DNA of 64,000 nt from Shewanella ulleungensis (GCF_014648315.1 NZ_BMQW01000001.1:248001-312000); one strand, 5' to 3'. Numbered from the stretch's first letter, positions 32,647 through 42,872 are shown. Notes: generated by a model from the letters alone, not told the origin. Translations and numbers: made by a program.

Positions 32647-34426
32647 GTTTAAATCTCCAGATAAGTGAATGCGGGTCTATTGGTGGTCCGATAAGTTGTT
32701 CAAGTTGATCGTTAAAAGGTAAATATTCCTCATTAACGATCAAAAGATTAAAAATTTCTTGGCTTGAATGTCTGCTTGTACTTTGGTTAATAATCAATTG
32801 TGCGACTGCTTGTTGCCATAAAGGAAGATAATAGCTAATTCCTTCATTAGCAATAGCTTGGTAGCTATATATTGCATCTGTTGCGTTCGGCCAAGATTGG
32901 CCAAAACTGTCACGAAACGCTGCTGACAACTCAGTGTTGTATGTTAGCCAATTGTTATCATCTAGATTGCCTGAATATTGAAAATAGTTGAGCGTGACTT
33001 TAGATCTAAACACTCTCATTTGTCGTTGATATTTCATTACAAGTTGCTCTCTTTGTGAAGAGGAAGCAAATTGTTGTAATTGGGACAGATAATTGCTTAA
33101 CCATAAAGTTGCAATTGAGTGCTGTTGTTTGTTTTGAGTTTTATGGGCGAGCAAATAAAATTGTCCACCTTGGGCTAAAGACACGATTGCTTGGCTTAGC
33201 GAAGCAATGAGTTTTTGTTGTTGTTTTTGCGTAGTTAACGTTGCAGGAAAACTCAGGGCATATTGGCCAAATTGATGACCTATTACTGTTTGCTTGATGA
33301 GCTGACTATTAACTGAGAATGTTGATTTTGATTGAGACTGTTGTTGAGATAGCGGGTATGTGTATATCTCGCCTAATAAACGCTGCTGATGCCATATTCT
33401 GATAATGTTGATATTATCTTTTTGTTCATTATTAGCGGTGTTTTCTTGCTCTAGAACATCACTTTTTGAGTTTTGTTGAGCAATATATTCACTACGAATG
33501 CCTAGTGGCATTAACTGCTCAAATAATTGCGATAAATAGTCGTGGCTCGACACGGGTTCAATTGGTGCAGTTTTTTGAGTGAGAAATAAAGCTTGTGCTA
33601 TATCCCATGGTGCAATGTCGATTGAATCTGTCTGCGTATCCAAAAATCGATTAAGCATTGATGGTGTAAGTTCATAAGGTTTTAACGCAAGTTCTGCCGC
33701 ATTTTGATAACCTTGTTCTATTGCTCGTTTCTGTTGTAATTCATGAATATAAGCTATAGCTGCTTGTAATTTGGATTTAGCGCGCAATTGATAAGCAAAC
33801 CAAGCTTGTTGACGACATTGTGCTTTGGGTTGTTTAAGTAAATATTTAGCAATTTGGATATCAATGTTGGTGCTGACTTGCCGATTATTTTCATCGACTA
33901 CAGGCTGAGTTTTTAATAAGCATTGATCATCATTGAATTGCATATTTAATTCACGCTCAGATAAGGCTTGATTAACCGTGGCTTGGGCGCTATGCAATTT
34001 TGATTTTTCAGTTAGTTTCCACTGTGTTTGTTCGACTCGTTCAAGGCGTTCGGCCAATTGATTATATGGCGCTGATTGATGTTGCAATGAGTCAATAAGT
34101 TGAAGAGTTTGGCTGTTAGTGGTTAATACATAAAGCTCATCAGCTAAATGTAATTGGCACCATAACAGTCCTTGTTTGCTTAAAGAGTCTGTCGTAAAAG
34201 GGCGGTAGTATTGAATGCGATCATTAATGTTATTCAGTGCGAGTGTTTGTTTTTCGAATTCGACAGCGTTGTGCGCGCTTGATGAGAGAGTATCTTGCTG
34301 AAGGTTGCTTAAGTCAGGTTTATATTGAAGGCACTGCTCTACAAACAGTGCCAACGGATTGGCCACAGCATTTGCTGTGGCCAATAAACTAAAACTTAGG
34401 ATTACTAGAGAAATGCTTTTTAGCAT
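32624..34426 (-). CDS. Exported M3-peptidase-like protein lacking the zinc motif
   Basis: This protein of about 600 residues has a signal peptide (MLKSISLVILSFSLLATANA). Several blocks recall M3 oligopeptidases: KRAIEQGYQNAAELAL, a helix near SHDYLSQLFEQLMPLGI, and the C-terminal pattern GISYYLPLWQQAVAQ. The HExxH zinc site of that family is missing. If the relationship is right, it is a catalytically dead homologue in the periplasm. I prefer the ATG at 34426 over the TTG at 34444 because it fits the signal peptide. It overlaps the amidoligase gene by 38 bp. The family link is tentative. Confidence 0.7.
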   Translation of the reverse strand: MLKSISLVILSFSLLATANAVANPLALFVEQCLQYKPDLSNLQQDTLSSSAHNAVEFEKQTLALNNINDRIQYYRPFTTDSLSKQGLLWCQLHLADELYVLTTNSQTLQLIDSLQHQSAPYNQLAERLERVEQTQWKLTEKSKLHSAQATVNQALSERELNMQFNDDQCLLKTQPVVDENNRQVSTNIDIQIAKYLLKQPKAQCRQQAWFAYQLRAKSKLQAAIAYIHELQQKRAIEQGYQNAAELALKPYELTPSMLNRFLDTQTDSIDIAPWDIAQALFLTQKTAPIEPVSSHDYLSQLFEQLMPLGIRSEYIAQQNSKSDVLEQENTANNEQKDNINIIRIWHQQRLLGEIYTYPLSQQQSQSKSTFSVNSQLIKQTVIGHQFGQYALSFPATLTTQKQQQKLIASLSQAIVSLAQGGQFYLLAHKTQNKQQHSIATLWLSNYLSQLQQFASSSQREQLVMKYQRQMRVFRSKVTLNYFQYSGNLDDNNWLTYNTELSAAFRDSFGQSWPNATDAIYSYQAIANEGISYYLPLWQQAVAQLIINQSTSRHSSQEIFNLLIVNEEYLPFNDQLEQLIGPPIDPHSLIWRFKHARTAQE

Positions 34427-35345
34427 AAGCCACGCGTTCTTCAACTGACATCGCAGGACCTTTCATGGCTTCTACGTGTTTAAGTCGAGGTAAAATTCCT
34501 CTACCATTGGCTATTTGAATGGTTAACCCTGGACGGGCGTTCAATTCAAGTAACAATGGTCCTTTATTTTTGTCTAATACCATGTCGGTACCAAGATATC
34601 CCAGCTCACACATTTCATAGGCACTAGATGCCGTATGAAGTAAGGTTTCCCAATGTGGCACTGTCATGTTCGACAGTGGAAAGTGGGTATCGGGATGCTT
34701 ATCAACGGGTAAGTCAAACTGCACTGCATGTAAACTTTTACCCGTAGCGATATCTAATCCGACACCAACAGCACCTTGGTGCAAGTTAGCTTTACCGTCA
34801 GATGCCGCCGTCGATAAACGTAGCATCCCCATGACAGGAAAGCCCTTAAACACGATTAAGCGAATGTCAGGTACGCCTTCATAGCTGAAGCCTTCAAATA
34901 CCGGGTCAAATTCAATTAACCCTTCAACAATCGCTACATCAGGCTTGCCACCCAGTGAAAATAAGCCACTGAGAATATTAGACACATGCCGGTAAATTTC
35001 ACTGTGAGTGACCTCGTGACCATTTGGCTTGTAATAACAGCCATTGTTCACTTTGGTAATCACCATGATACCTTTACCGCCAGAACCTTTAGCTGGTTTG
35101 ATAACAAAACCAGTACGGTCACTGACCATGGCTGGAATTTCTTGAATTTTATGTTGTTCGTGAACAACACCAATCAGGTCAGGAACCGCAATGTTATTAG
35201 CAAGCGCAAGTTGTTTAGTGATCAATTTATCATCAACGCGTTTGTAGAATTTACGCTGATTATAACGACCAATATAGCTAATATTGCGCCTGTTCATATT
35301 CAGTACACCGCTACGGCTCAATTCCCAAGGCCAGGCGTACTTCAT
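34389..35345 (-). CDS. Alpha-L-glutamate ligase-like protein (RimK-related ATP-grasp)
   Basis: This 318-residue cytoplasmic ATP-grasp enzyme has a nucleotide-binding loop in FVIKPAKGSGGKGIMVI. A middle segment follows (RLIVFKGFPVMGMLRL), and metal-binding residues appear near the C-terminus in LLELNARPGLTIQIANGRG. The family is related to RimK and should form an amide bond, probably adding an amino acid such as glutamate to an unknown acceptor. Its start overlaps the 7TM gene stop by one base. The trio with an inactive transglutaminase-7TM protein and an aspartic protease is a recognised genomic association whose product is not established as far as I know. Confidence 0.9.
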   Translation of the reverse strand: MKYAWPWELSRSGVLNMNRRNISYIGRYNQRKFYKRVDDKLITKQLALANNIAVPDLIGVVHEQHKIQEIPAMVSDRTGFVIKPAKGSGGKGIMVITKVNNGCYYKPNGHEVTHSEIYRHVSNILSGLFSLGGKPDVAIVEGLIEFDPVFEGFSYEGVPDIRLIVFKGFPVMGMLRLSTAASDGKANLHQGAVGVGLDIATGKSLHAVQFDLPVDKHPDTHFPLSNMTVPHWETLLHTASSAYEMCELGYLGTDMVLDKNKGPLLLELNARPGLTIQIANGRGILPRLKHVEAMKGPAMSVEERVAYAKKHFSSNPKF

Positions 35346-36853
35346 TATTTCTCTCCAACCAATGGTTTAAAGCGCTTTAACTCAGTTAGGCGATAACCTG
35401 TGTATTGACCCATTACTAATACAAGAGCCAAAATCACTAAGTGGATACCTAAGAAGTTAAATACCCAATGTTGTACTAACTGGTTATCCATAGCTAAGTA
35501 GGCTAAGGTTGCGACAAATAAACTGCCACCACCAGAAACGAAAACCTTTTTAGGACCTTCTTCTTCCCACAGAATGGACATACGCTCGATGGTCCATGCA
35601 AGAATGATCATCGGGAAGAATGTAATGGTTAATCCTTCGCTTAAGCCTAATTTAAATGAAATCAGTGTGAACAAGCCGATAATGAAAATCACCACAATAA
35701 TGACCGCGGATATTCGGGATATGAGCAGTAAATTGAGTGTGGACAGATAGGAACGGATCATTAATCCAAATGCCACAATTAATAAGAAACCAATCAAACC
35801 AGTGAGCAGTGTAGTTTGAATAAAGGCTAAGGCAATTAACACTGGCATAAAGGTGCCCGATGTTTTAATGCCAACAATAACCCGTAAAAACACAACGACT
35901 AAGACACCGATAGGGATCAGTAAAATGCCTTTGAATAGACTTTGCTCTTCTAGAGGTAATTGATACAGCGAGAAGTCCCACGCGTTATCATTCATCATCA
36001 TGTCTATTGAGGTCGCTAATGCTGAACGTGTGTCTTGCAGCATAGAGAAGTTAACTTGTGAGTTAATACCGCCCATCACATCTAATACTGAATGACCAGA
36101 GTATTCCCAAATCACTAGAGTATTGTCACGGCCTTGTTTGTTATTTGGTACATCAAATAACACCCATTCGCCTTTATTGTATACCTGCACATAAGACGTT
36201 AATTGCTGACGACGACGTTGATCTTCTAGTTGCAAGCCGTTGACTATACGCGCAGGTACACCTTTAGAGTGCAACATGTGTAAAAACAAATCAGTCGAAG
36301 TGTTTGCGGACAATAACAATGCCATGTTCTGGCTTTGTTGTGTGTCATTGATTAAGTTCATCAATTGTTGGGCAAATGACAGATTAGTGGCGCTACGGCC
36401 CCACACTTCTTCAGTAATCTGCTCAGCAGCTGACTTTTCAGTTGCTGGCCATAAATAGGCATCAGGTGCCAGCGGCTCTTCGGTGGCTTCAATGCTTAAT
36501 TTACCCGTAGGGACGAGTGTCACTCGGTAATATAGAGCTTGTGGGCCTGAAGCTTCACGAATTGACCATACGGCGCGACGGTTAGCCACATCGTTAGAAA
36601 TGGTCAAGCCGTAACCTGGTGATGTTGCGTTTTCAACGAGCACATCAAATGCTGGATCGTTCGGTAACGAGAAGTTGACTTCAGCTGGTTGATTGCTACC
36701 AACAAAACTGACTTTAGCGTCAACAGCCCAACTTTGAACCTGTTCGCCAGGTAAGAAAGGCACGTTGTGCTCAATTCCACGGTAAATACTTGTGCTGATG
36801 CCGATGATAAATAGCAGCGCAACAAAGATGTAAAACGGTTTACGAGAATGCAT
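35345..36853 (-). CDS. Inactive transglutaminase fused to seven transmembrane helices
   Basis: This 502-residue inner-membrane protein begins with an N-terminal anchor (about 8-24) and a periplasmic domain. A transglutaminase-like region (about 190-245) carries FLHMLHSKGVPARIVNGLQ and VLFDVPNN. The catalytic Cys and His positions are replaced, so it is predicted to be inactive as in the known family. About seven hydrophobic helices follow between residues 310 and 490. It may bind or move the product of the adjacent ligase. The gene lies 8 bp after the aspartic protease gene. Confidence 0.9.
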   Translation of the reverse strand: MHSRKPFYIFVALLFIIGISTSIYRGIEHNVPFLPGEQVQSWAVDAKVSFVGSNQPAEVNFSLPNDPAFDVLVENATSPGYGLTISNDVANRRAVWSIREASGPQALYYRVTLVPTGKLSIEATEEPLAPDAYLWPATEKSAAEQITEEVWGRSATNLSFAQQLMNLINDTQQSQNMALLLSANTSTDLFLHMLHSKGVPARIVNGLQLEDQRRRQQLTSYVQVYNKGEWVLFDVPNNKQGRDNTLVIWEYSGHSVLDVMGGINSQVNFSMLQDTRSALATSIDMMMNDNAWDFSLYQLPLEEQSLFKGILLIPIGVLVVVFLRVIVGIKTSGTFMPVLIALAFIQTTLLTGLIGFLLIVAFGLMIRSYLSTLNLLLISRISAVIIVVIFIIGLFTLISFKLGLSEGLTITFFPMIILAWTIERMSILWEEEGPKKVFVSGGGSLFVATLAYLAMDNQLVQHWVFNFLGIHLVILALVLVMGQYTGYRLTELKRFKPLVGEK

Positions 36854-36861
36854 TACTGATC

Positions 36862-37635
36862 CTACTTATTTAACGTGGTTATTTGGTCTTTTGCTTTACC
36901 GTGGATATAGATTTGGCCTACATCAACGACTGCAATATCTTTCATAAACTTGCGACCTAGTAATAGTGGATAATCTAGGTGGCTTCGATCGACAAGGTTT
37001 AAGTCTGTTTCTGCTGAATATTTACCTATTTTTAAATGCGCATGGATCACTGGACGACGATCATCTTCTGAATCGACGTCTTGTTTAATTCGAACAAATT
37101 TTTCGACTTTTGATTCAAAGGTATTGCCTGGTTGGTCAATACCATTAGTCATTACGTCATAACGAGCCCATTGTACGCCGTCACGTTCAAATAATACGAT
37201 ATTTCGTGCATCTAAAGAAGACGACTCTGCACCGGTGTCGATACGGGTAGCAAACTTAGCTTTTACTTCGTCAACATAGACGCTTTCAACTTCACCTAAT
37301 ATAAACTTCTCACCGATTGTGGCTTCAGAGCATTGATCTGGAATGGCAATAGGTCTTGGTAATGGTGGTGCGGGCATAACAACTGTTTTTGGACGTTCAG
37401 CCATTGCGGTACTGACTTGTGTTTTTAATTTTCTCATTTCAGCTGAAAGTGCACTTATCTCTACACTTTGTTGTGCGCATTGAGAGTTAATGGCATCGAT
37501 AACTACCGTCTGTGAGTTAACCAAACTGCTATTCAACTCAGCATTAGTCAGTGGTGGGGTCATTGGTTTTTGAGTTGTGGTACAACCTGATATTAAGGCT
37601 GCAGCAACGGATAGAGCAAGTACCTGCTTTAACAT
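36862..37635 (-). CDS. Lipoprotein retropepsin-like protease (RimB / ATP-dependent zinc protease family)
   Basis: This 257-residue protein has a lipoprotein signal (lipobox LISGC, Cys-18) and a coiled-coil-like linker rich in Ala, Gln and Ser (about 30-85). A C-terminal domain carries the aspartic-protease motif DTGAESSSLDA and the later LLLGRKFMKDIAVVDVG. The family is called ATP-dependent zinc protease in many annotations, but the motif is that of a retropepsin. It is predicted to act in the periplasm on the product of the linked amidoligase. It lies 25 bp downstream of cmoB and 8 bp before the 7TM gene. Confidence 0.88.
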   Translation of the reverse strand: MLKQVLALSVAAALISGCTTTQKPMTPPLTNAELNSSLVNSQTVVIDAINSQCAQQSVEISALSAEMRKLKTQVSTAMAERPKTVVMPAPPLPRPIAIPDQCSEATIGEKFILGEVESVYVDEVKAKFATRIDTGAESSSLDARNIVLFERDGVQWARYDVMTNGIDQPGNTFESKVEKFVRIKQDVDSEDDRRPVIHAHLKIGKYSAETDLNLVDRSHLDYPLLLGRKFMKDIAVVDVGQIYIHGKAKDQITTLNK

Positions 37636-37660
37636 GTCAATTCCTGTTGAATAGTAATAT

Positions 37661-38653
37661 TTAAACTAAATCGTGATTCGGTTGATTCTTAGTAGCAATA
37701 ATGATGGCCCGTTTGGGAGCGGGATAACCTTCAACAGTTAAACTCGCATCATTGGGATCGAGATAATCGACTAATGATTCATTTTTCATCCATTGGGTGC
37801 TACGTTGTTCATCTAGCGAGGTAACGTCAATATCCACACAACGGATATCGGTAAACTCACATTTCTTTAACCATAACATTAAGGCCGCAACAGAGGGGAT
37901 AAACCACACATTGTTCATTTTGCCGTATCTGTTTAAGGGGACAAGAACTGCGTTCTCATCGCCATCAATAACCAGTGTTTCAAGTACTAATTCACCGCCC
38001 ATTCTTAATTGATCACGAAGTTGTAATAAGTGATCAATCGGTGAACGGCGATGATATAACACGCCCATTGAAAATACCGTATCAAAAGCATCCAGTGGCG
38101 GTAATTCTTCAATGCCTAATGGCAAAAGATGGACAGGGTGTTGATTACCGGCCAGACGTTTAATGGCCTCAAATTGGCACAAAAATAGTGGTGAGGGGTC
38201 AATACCTACCACCCGTGCCGCGCCTTGTCCCAACATACGCCACATATGATAACCGCTGCCACAACCTACATCTAGCACGGTGCGGTTTTTCAAAGGCGAT
38301 ATATGTCCTTTTACTCTATCCCATTTCCAGTCACTTCGCCATTCTGTATCAATTTCAATACCATGGACAGTAAACGGACCTTTACGCCAAGGTTGAAAAA
38401 CCGCCAGTAAGTTACTGAGCTTTTCTGTTTGTCCAGGGCTAAGTTGTTCACCAGTGCCTATGGTTACGCTACTAGTAAATTCAATTGCATCTGGTTGTGG
38501 GTAATTGAGCTTATTAAGCACTTTTTCCCACTTGGGTAAATTGCCGTGTTTATGGTCGCGCTGCCATTGGCCAAGAATGGATGGCAAATTTTCTAACCAA
38601 TGCTGCAGGTTAGAATCGGCGATGTCTTTGTAAAATGAGCTAAAACTAATCAT
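37661..38653 (-). CDS. cmoB: tRNA U34 carboxymethyltransferase CmoB
   Basis: This 330-residue enzyme transfers the carboxymethyl group from carboxy-SAM to 5-hydroxyuridine at the tRNA wobble position, giving cmo5U. The SAM-type binding motif is [17 protein letters not shown], and [12 protein letters not shown] is highly characteristic. It overlaps cmoA by 4 bp. The following protease gene is only 25 bp away, so cmoAB may be transcribed with the amidoligase genes. Confidence 0.96.
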   Translation of the reverse strand: MISFSSFYKDIADSNLQHWLENLPSILGQWQRDHKHGNLPKWEKVLNKLNYPQPDAIEFTSSVTIGTGEQLSPGQTEKLSNLLAVFQPWRKGPFTVHGIEIDTEWRSDWKWDRVKGHISPLKNRTVLDVGCGSGYHMWRMLGQGAARVVGIDPSPLFLCQFEAIKRLAGNQHPVHLLPLGIEELPPLDAFDTVFSMGVLYHRRSPIDHLLQLRDQLRMGGELVLETLVIDGDENAVLVPLNRYGKMNNVWFIPSVAALMLWLKKCEFTDIRCVDIDVTSLDEQRSTQWMKNESLVDYLDPNDASLTVEGYPAPKRAIIIATKNQPNHDLV

Positions 38654-39381
38654 TTAATCGCTACCATTGATGCAAAATTAAAGCATTGGAACCATACTGA
38701 AAAATGCGAAAAGCCGTTTTTTGTTAATCGGTGTTGATGTACTGTTAGACTGTCAGGGCGCATGACGTTTTCAAGGGCACTGCGTTTTTGACTAATTTCA
38801 AGTTCACTGTATCCGTTAGCACGCTTAAAATTTAAATGTTGGCTGTCTAACAAACGGTGAATTTTATCATCTTCAAAATACAATTTTTCTGAAATCACCA
38901 AAATGCCACCCGGTAGCATACCGTCATATATACGCTTGATTAGGGCATCTCGATCGCTGATGGGTAAAAATTGTAACGTAAAATTAAGCACCACCATTGA
39001 CGCATTTTGAATGTCGATATCTCTTATATCGGCGCATAATAAATTAACTTGGGTGTCACTAACATAAGCCGCTAGATTTTCTTTACAGCGATCTATCATC
39101 GATTGACTATTATCAACGGCGTAAATTTGGCATTCTCGCCCATCAATTTGTCGACGAATACTTAATGTTGCAGATCCTAAGGAACTTCCCAGATCATAGA
39201 TATTACTGTTTGGGGTCACAAAGCGATCAGCAAAGTCACCAATAGTATTGATTATTTGTGCGTAACCCGGGACAGAACGACGGATCATGTCATTAAATAC
39301 ACCTGCAACACGCTGATCGAATTGAAAATCTGCTATCTGATCCGCGGCATGAGCGTAAATCGTATCTTGTTGAGAGTTCAT
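38650..39381 (-). CDS. cmoA: Carboxy-S-adenosyl-L-methionine synthase CmoA
   Basis: This 243-residue enzyme converts SAM and prephenate to carboxy-SAM, the substrate of CmoB. Family features are [12 protein letters not shown] near the N-terminus, the SAM-binding [16 protein letters not shown], and NFTLQFLP. It is the first gene of the minus-strand string, with a 488-bp gap to the divergent cyclase gene that should contain its promoter. Confidence 0.96.
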   Translation of the reverse strand: MNSQQDTIYAHAADQIADFQFDQRVAGVFNDMIRRSVPGYAQIINTIGDFADRFVTPNSNIYDLGSSLGSATLSIRRQIDGRECQIYAVDNSQSMIDRCKENLAAYVSDTQVNLLCADIRDIDIQNASMVVLNFTLQFLPISDRDALIKRIYDGMLPGGILVISEKLYFEDDKIHRLLDSQHLNFKRANGYSELEISQKRSALENVMRPDSLTVHQHRLTKNGFSHFSVWFQCFNFASMVAIK

Positions 39382-39869
39382 GAGCTGTTATGTGGAAAAA
39401 ATTCAGCCTGTATTTTAGCTAATCATGGTGAATGGCAGCAAGCATCATACTGGTATTTTGTGAGTTTTTTTTCAAATAGTTCATCAGAGTGTTAATACTT
39501 TTAGTTTAGGCAGACATATATTGCTGTTAATATGAACAATATTGATTATTAGCCAACAAAACTGCCAACATAGTTGTTTCAAAAAGGCTTGTGTTGAACA
39601 CTCTGTTGCCTATAAAAGCAACAGCAGGGCATGATAACGCGATAAAACTAGCGCGAACACTTAATAAATAATGGTATTATTTGTTAAGTATTACATAAAA
39701 ATAACAATCGGATTGTTGCAGTAGTGTTCAAATAAGATAATTGGGTATCTGGCATCGGATCTGGTTTGGTTAATAGGCTACTTTAATGTACTCAGTAACA
39801 AAAAAATTTAGCAAGTAACAACAGATAAGCTTGGTTAATCATCAAAACTGAAAGTATTAGGGAAAAAAC
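39382..39869. other. Gene-free interval between divergent genes
   Basis: These 488 bp separate cmoA (minus) from the sensor diguanylate cyclase (plus). I see no convincing ORF, hairpin or complete promoter. An AGGG site at 39859-39862 serves the TTG start of the cyclase gene. Confidence 0.5.
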
Positions 39870-42695
39870 TTGAAATTGATATCTTGGGTGCTGACATTCA
39901 TGTTGATGTCGCTGTGCTTACCTGCATTTGCAGTACATACCGATGAAAATACAAAGCAGTATTCTTCTGAGCCGCTATTGATTGTCATGGGAGAAGACAC
40001 TTATCCTTTTGAGTATCTAGATGAGCACGGGAATGCCGCCGGAATATTAGTTGATATGTGGCGTGAGTGGTCAACAGTGACCAATACCAAAATACGTTTT
40101 GTTGCTCGAGACTGGCAATCATCCTTAACACAACTTGAGCAAAAGCATGCCGATGTTCATATTGGTATGTCAGAAACAACAGACCGTCTTAGTGTTTTTG
40201 ATTTTGCACAACCTCTTACTACGATAAATGCTTACCTTTATATTCATAAGTCCATTAATAGTAAAAAAAGCATTAATGATTTAATTCCATATCAAATTGG
40301 TATCGTCAGTGGTTCTTCTCACGAAGCTATGCTTAAAGAGTTGGAACCCAGATTAAGTTTTAAGCACTATAAAAATCGAGAGCAATTATTACAGGCTGCC
40401 TCTAATGGTGATTTATTTGTTTTCGCAGGGATTGAAGGTTATCAACGTAATGTGGCATTAGAGCAAGATATTGCCGCTAATTTTTACAGTTCATCGCGGC
40501 TCCTCATTAAAAAGATCGGTTTATCACCAGCTGTTAATAAAGGTAATCAAGCACTCATCGACAAAATTAACCAAGGTTTTGAATTGATTTCACCTAAAGT
40601 GGTTAAGCAAATTGAGCGTCGCTGGCTTGGATACCATAAACAAACTTCTGGAGTTGTTATCGCCATGCAAAATGGTGTAGAGCCCTTTGCAGACGTTGGT
40701 ATTGATGGACTACCTGCGGGAATGTTAGTGGACCTATGGAAACTATGGTCTAAAAAAACAGGCATAAATATCGACTTCGTCACAGGCGATATGAATAGTA
40801 CGATTGACGATGTCAAAACGGGGGTTGCAGATGTGCATATTGGCTACCCAGAAAGTAAAGATATGCGCTCAGGTTTGAAACAAGCGTGGCATATTATTTC
40901 AGTCAAAAGCCGTTTTTTCAGTCATAAACAAAATATTGAAAATATTGAACAATCGACAATGAGAATTGGCGTATTTCCTACAGCACCTTATATAGCTCAA
41001 GTTAAAAGCGTATTTCCAAATGCGCAATTACGTTTTTACGATACATTAGAACAAATGGTTAAAGCCGTTCATAACGATGAAATTATAGGATTTGTTTCAT
41101 CAGCTGCTATGACGTCGCACTATTTATTAGCCAATAAGTTATGGGCTGAATTTCATCAATATACGGACATCGAATTTAATACAGACATGTATACGTTAAC
41201 CCGTATTAATGACAGCGGATTAGCTGACAGAATTAAAGCAGGTTTTAATTTAATTTCTGTTGAAGAACAAATTCAAATTGAACGTAAATGGCTCATTAAT
41301 CCGGATGACCGTTTTTTTACGGGCAGCGCAAGCAAAATCAAATTAACAACCCAGCAAAAACAGTATATTAGCAGTTTAGGTGCCATTAAAATGGGTTACC
41401 TTAAAAATTGGGCTCCAATGGAGTTTCAAGGCAAAAATGGTCAGTTTTTAGGGGTAAATGCTGATATTAAAAATTTGCTGGTTAAGCAACTCAATCTCAC
41501 CATTATCCCTGTTGCTTATGACGATTTTGGTAAAATGGTGAATGATTTAATTAAGGGCGAAATTCACTTAGTTGCCAGCATGGCGCAAACAGCTTCAAGA
41601 GAAAATGCTCTTACATTCTCATCTGCTTATTGGCCATCACCTTGGGCTATTGTGACCTCACTAACTCAACCGCCTATTTTTAATATTTCGCAAGTTGTCG
41701 GCAAACGTTTAGCCGTTGTTGATGGTTACCATATTGTTGATCAATTACGCCAGCAATATCCGGGAATAGAGCTTGTTATTGTCGCTGACACGAAAGAAGG
41801 TATTAATACGGTGATCAACGGCCGTGCTGACATGTTTGTTGAGCAGGTTGCCACATTAGCAGCAACGCTTAAAGGGGGACAATACCCCAGTTTAAAATTG
41901 TCTTTAGTCGCTGAGTTAACCGAACAACATAGCCGCATTGGCTTATTTCCAGGTGTAAAAGAATTAGTACCGTTAATTGATCGCGTTATTGCGACAATCG
42001 ATGAAAACGAACAACAAAATATGTATCAAAAGTGGGTTGCACTGGATTTAAATAGCGACTCATTACGCTACCAGCGTTGGTTAACAATATTGATTGTTGG
42101 TTTTCTTATTTTAGCCTTTATTGCCTTAGCTATTTTAATGTCTAATCGACGATTAAATATCGAAATCGAAAAAAGACTAAAAGCCGAAGACAATCTTAAA
42201 TTTATGGCCAACCATGACAATGTAACAGGCTTGCCAAATCGCAGTTTACTCGATGATAGACTCGAACAAGCGGTATTGACACATCAACGTGACAAACAAC
42301 GTTTTGCTTTGTTATTTATTGATTTAGATGGTTTTAAAGCTGTTAACGACCTTTATGGTCATCATCTTGGTGATAAACTGTTACATCGAGTAAGTGGAGT
42401 ATTGTCCAAGGTGGTTCGCGAGTCTGATACGGTTGCCCGATTTGGTGGAGACGAGTTTGTATTACTGCTCAATAACATCGACAGTAAAGGCAGTGCACGT
42501 CAAGTGGCAGATAACATATTGTTAGCTTTAAAAAAGCCAATAATCATAGACGGATTTAGCGTCAATATTTCAGCTAGTATTGGTATCGCGGTATTTGCCG
42601 ACGACGCAGATACTGCACTCGCTATGCTAAAGACAGCTGATCAATTAATGTATCAAGCTAAAAAAATTGGTGGCCACCAATTTAAAATGAACTAG
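39870..42695 (+). CDS. Diguanylate cyclase with three tandem SBP_bac_3 sensor domains
   Basis: This 941-residue protein has a signal peptide (cleavage near LPAFAVH). Three consecutive periplasmic amino-acid-binding-like domains span about 30-255, 262-485 and 500-725; the repeats are recognisable from PFEYLDEHGNAAGILVDMW, PFADVGIDGLPAGMLVDLW and PMEFQGKNGQFLGVNADI. A membrane helix lies at about 737-759, followed by a GGDEF domain with intact GGDEF near residue 858. An RESD inhibitory site is correctly placed five residues before GGDEF. It should couple a periplasmic solute signal to cyclic di-GMP synthesis. The start is TTG with an AGGG site seven bases before. The ligand is unknown. Confidence 0.9.
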   Translation: MKLISWVLTFMLMSLCLPAFAVHTDENTKQYSSEPLLIVMGEDTYPFEYLDEHGNAAGILVDMWREWSTVTNTKIRFVARDWQSSLTQLEQKHADVHIGMSETTDRLSVFDFAQPLTTINAYLYIHKSINSKKSINDLIPYQIGIVSGSSHEAMLKELEPRLSFKHYKNREQLLQAASNGDLFVFAGIEGYQRNVALEQDIAANFYSSSRLLIKKIGLSPAVNKGNQALIDKINQGFELISPKVVKQIERRWLGYHKQTSGVVIAMQNGVEPFADVGIDGLPAGMLVDLWKLWSKKTGINIDFVTGDMNSTIDDVKTGVADVHIGYPESKDMRSGLKQAWHIISVKSRFFSHKQNIENIEQSTMRIGVFPTAPYIAQVKSVFPNAQLRFYDTLEQMVKAVHNDEIIGFVSSAAMTSHYLLANKLWAEFHQYTDIEFNTDMYTLTRINDSGLADRIKAGFNLISVEEQIQIERKWLINPDDRFFTGSASKIKLTTQQKQYISSLGAIKMGYLKNWAPMEFQGKNGQFLGVNADIKNLLVKQLNLTIIPVAYDDFGKMVNDLIKGEIHLVASMAQTASRENALTFSSAYWPSPWAIVTSLTQPPIFNISQVVGKRLAVVDGYHIVDQLRQQYPGIELVIVADTKEGINTVINGRADMFVEQVATLAATLKGGQYPSLKLSLVAELTEQHSRIGLFPGVKELVPLIDRVIATIDENEQQNMYQKWVALDLNSDSLRYQRWLTILIVGFLILAFIALAILMSNRRLNIEIEKRLKAEDNLKFMANHDNVTGLPNRSLLDDRLEQAVLTHQRDKQRFALLFIDLDGFKAVNDLYGHHLGDKLLHRVSGVLSKVVRESDTVARFGGDEFVLLLNNIDSKGSARQVADNILLALKKPIIIDGFSVNISASIGIAVFADDADTALAMLKTADQLMYQAKKIGGHQFKMN

Positions 42696-42806
42696 GGCTA
42701 AATATTTTGTTGGTTTTTCAGTCAGTCAAACGTGTTTATGTGCTACAGGTATGGTTAATTCATACAAACTGACTGATACTTCAATGCATAAGTTTGAGTC
42801 ACGGTA

Positions 42807-42812
42807 TATAAT
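42807..42812 (+). promoter_or_regulatory. Possible -10 box for aspS
   Basis: A TATAAT hexamer lies 61 bp before the aspS start. No good -35 box is seen at the right distance. Confidence 0.35.
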
Positions 42813-42872
42813 GCCGTTTTTATCGTTTTCGATTTCCAAAAATACCGCTTTGTGGATAAAGGATAGAGTTCA

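Noticed and set aside
39451-39466. 16-bp match TGGTATTTTGTGAGTT with 59048-59063
   Set aside because: An AT-rich 16-mer repeated once in 64 kb is within chance, and flanks do not match.
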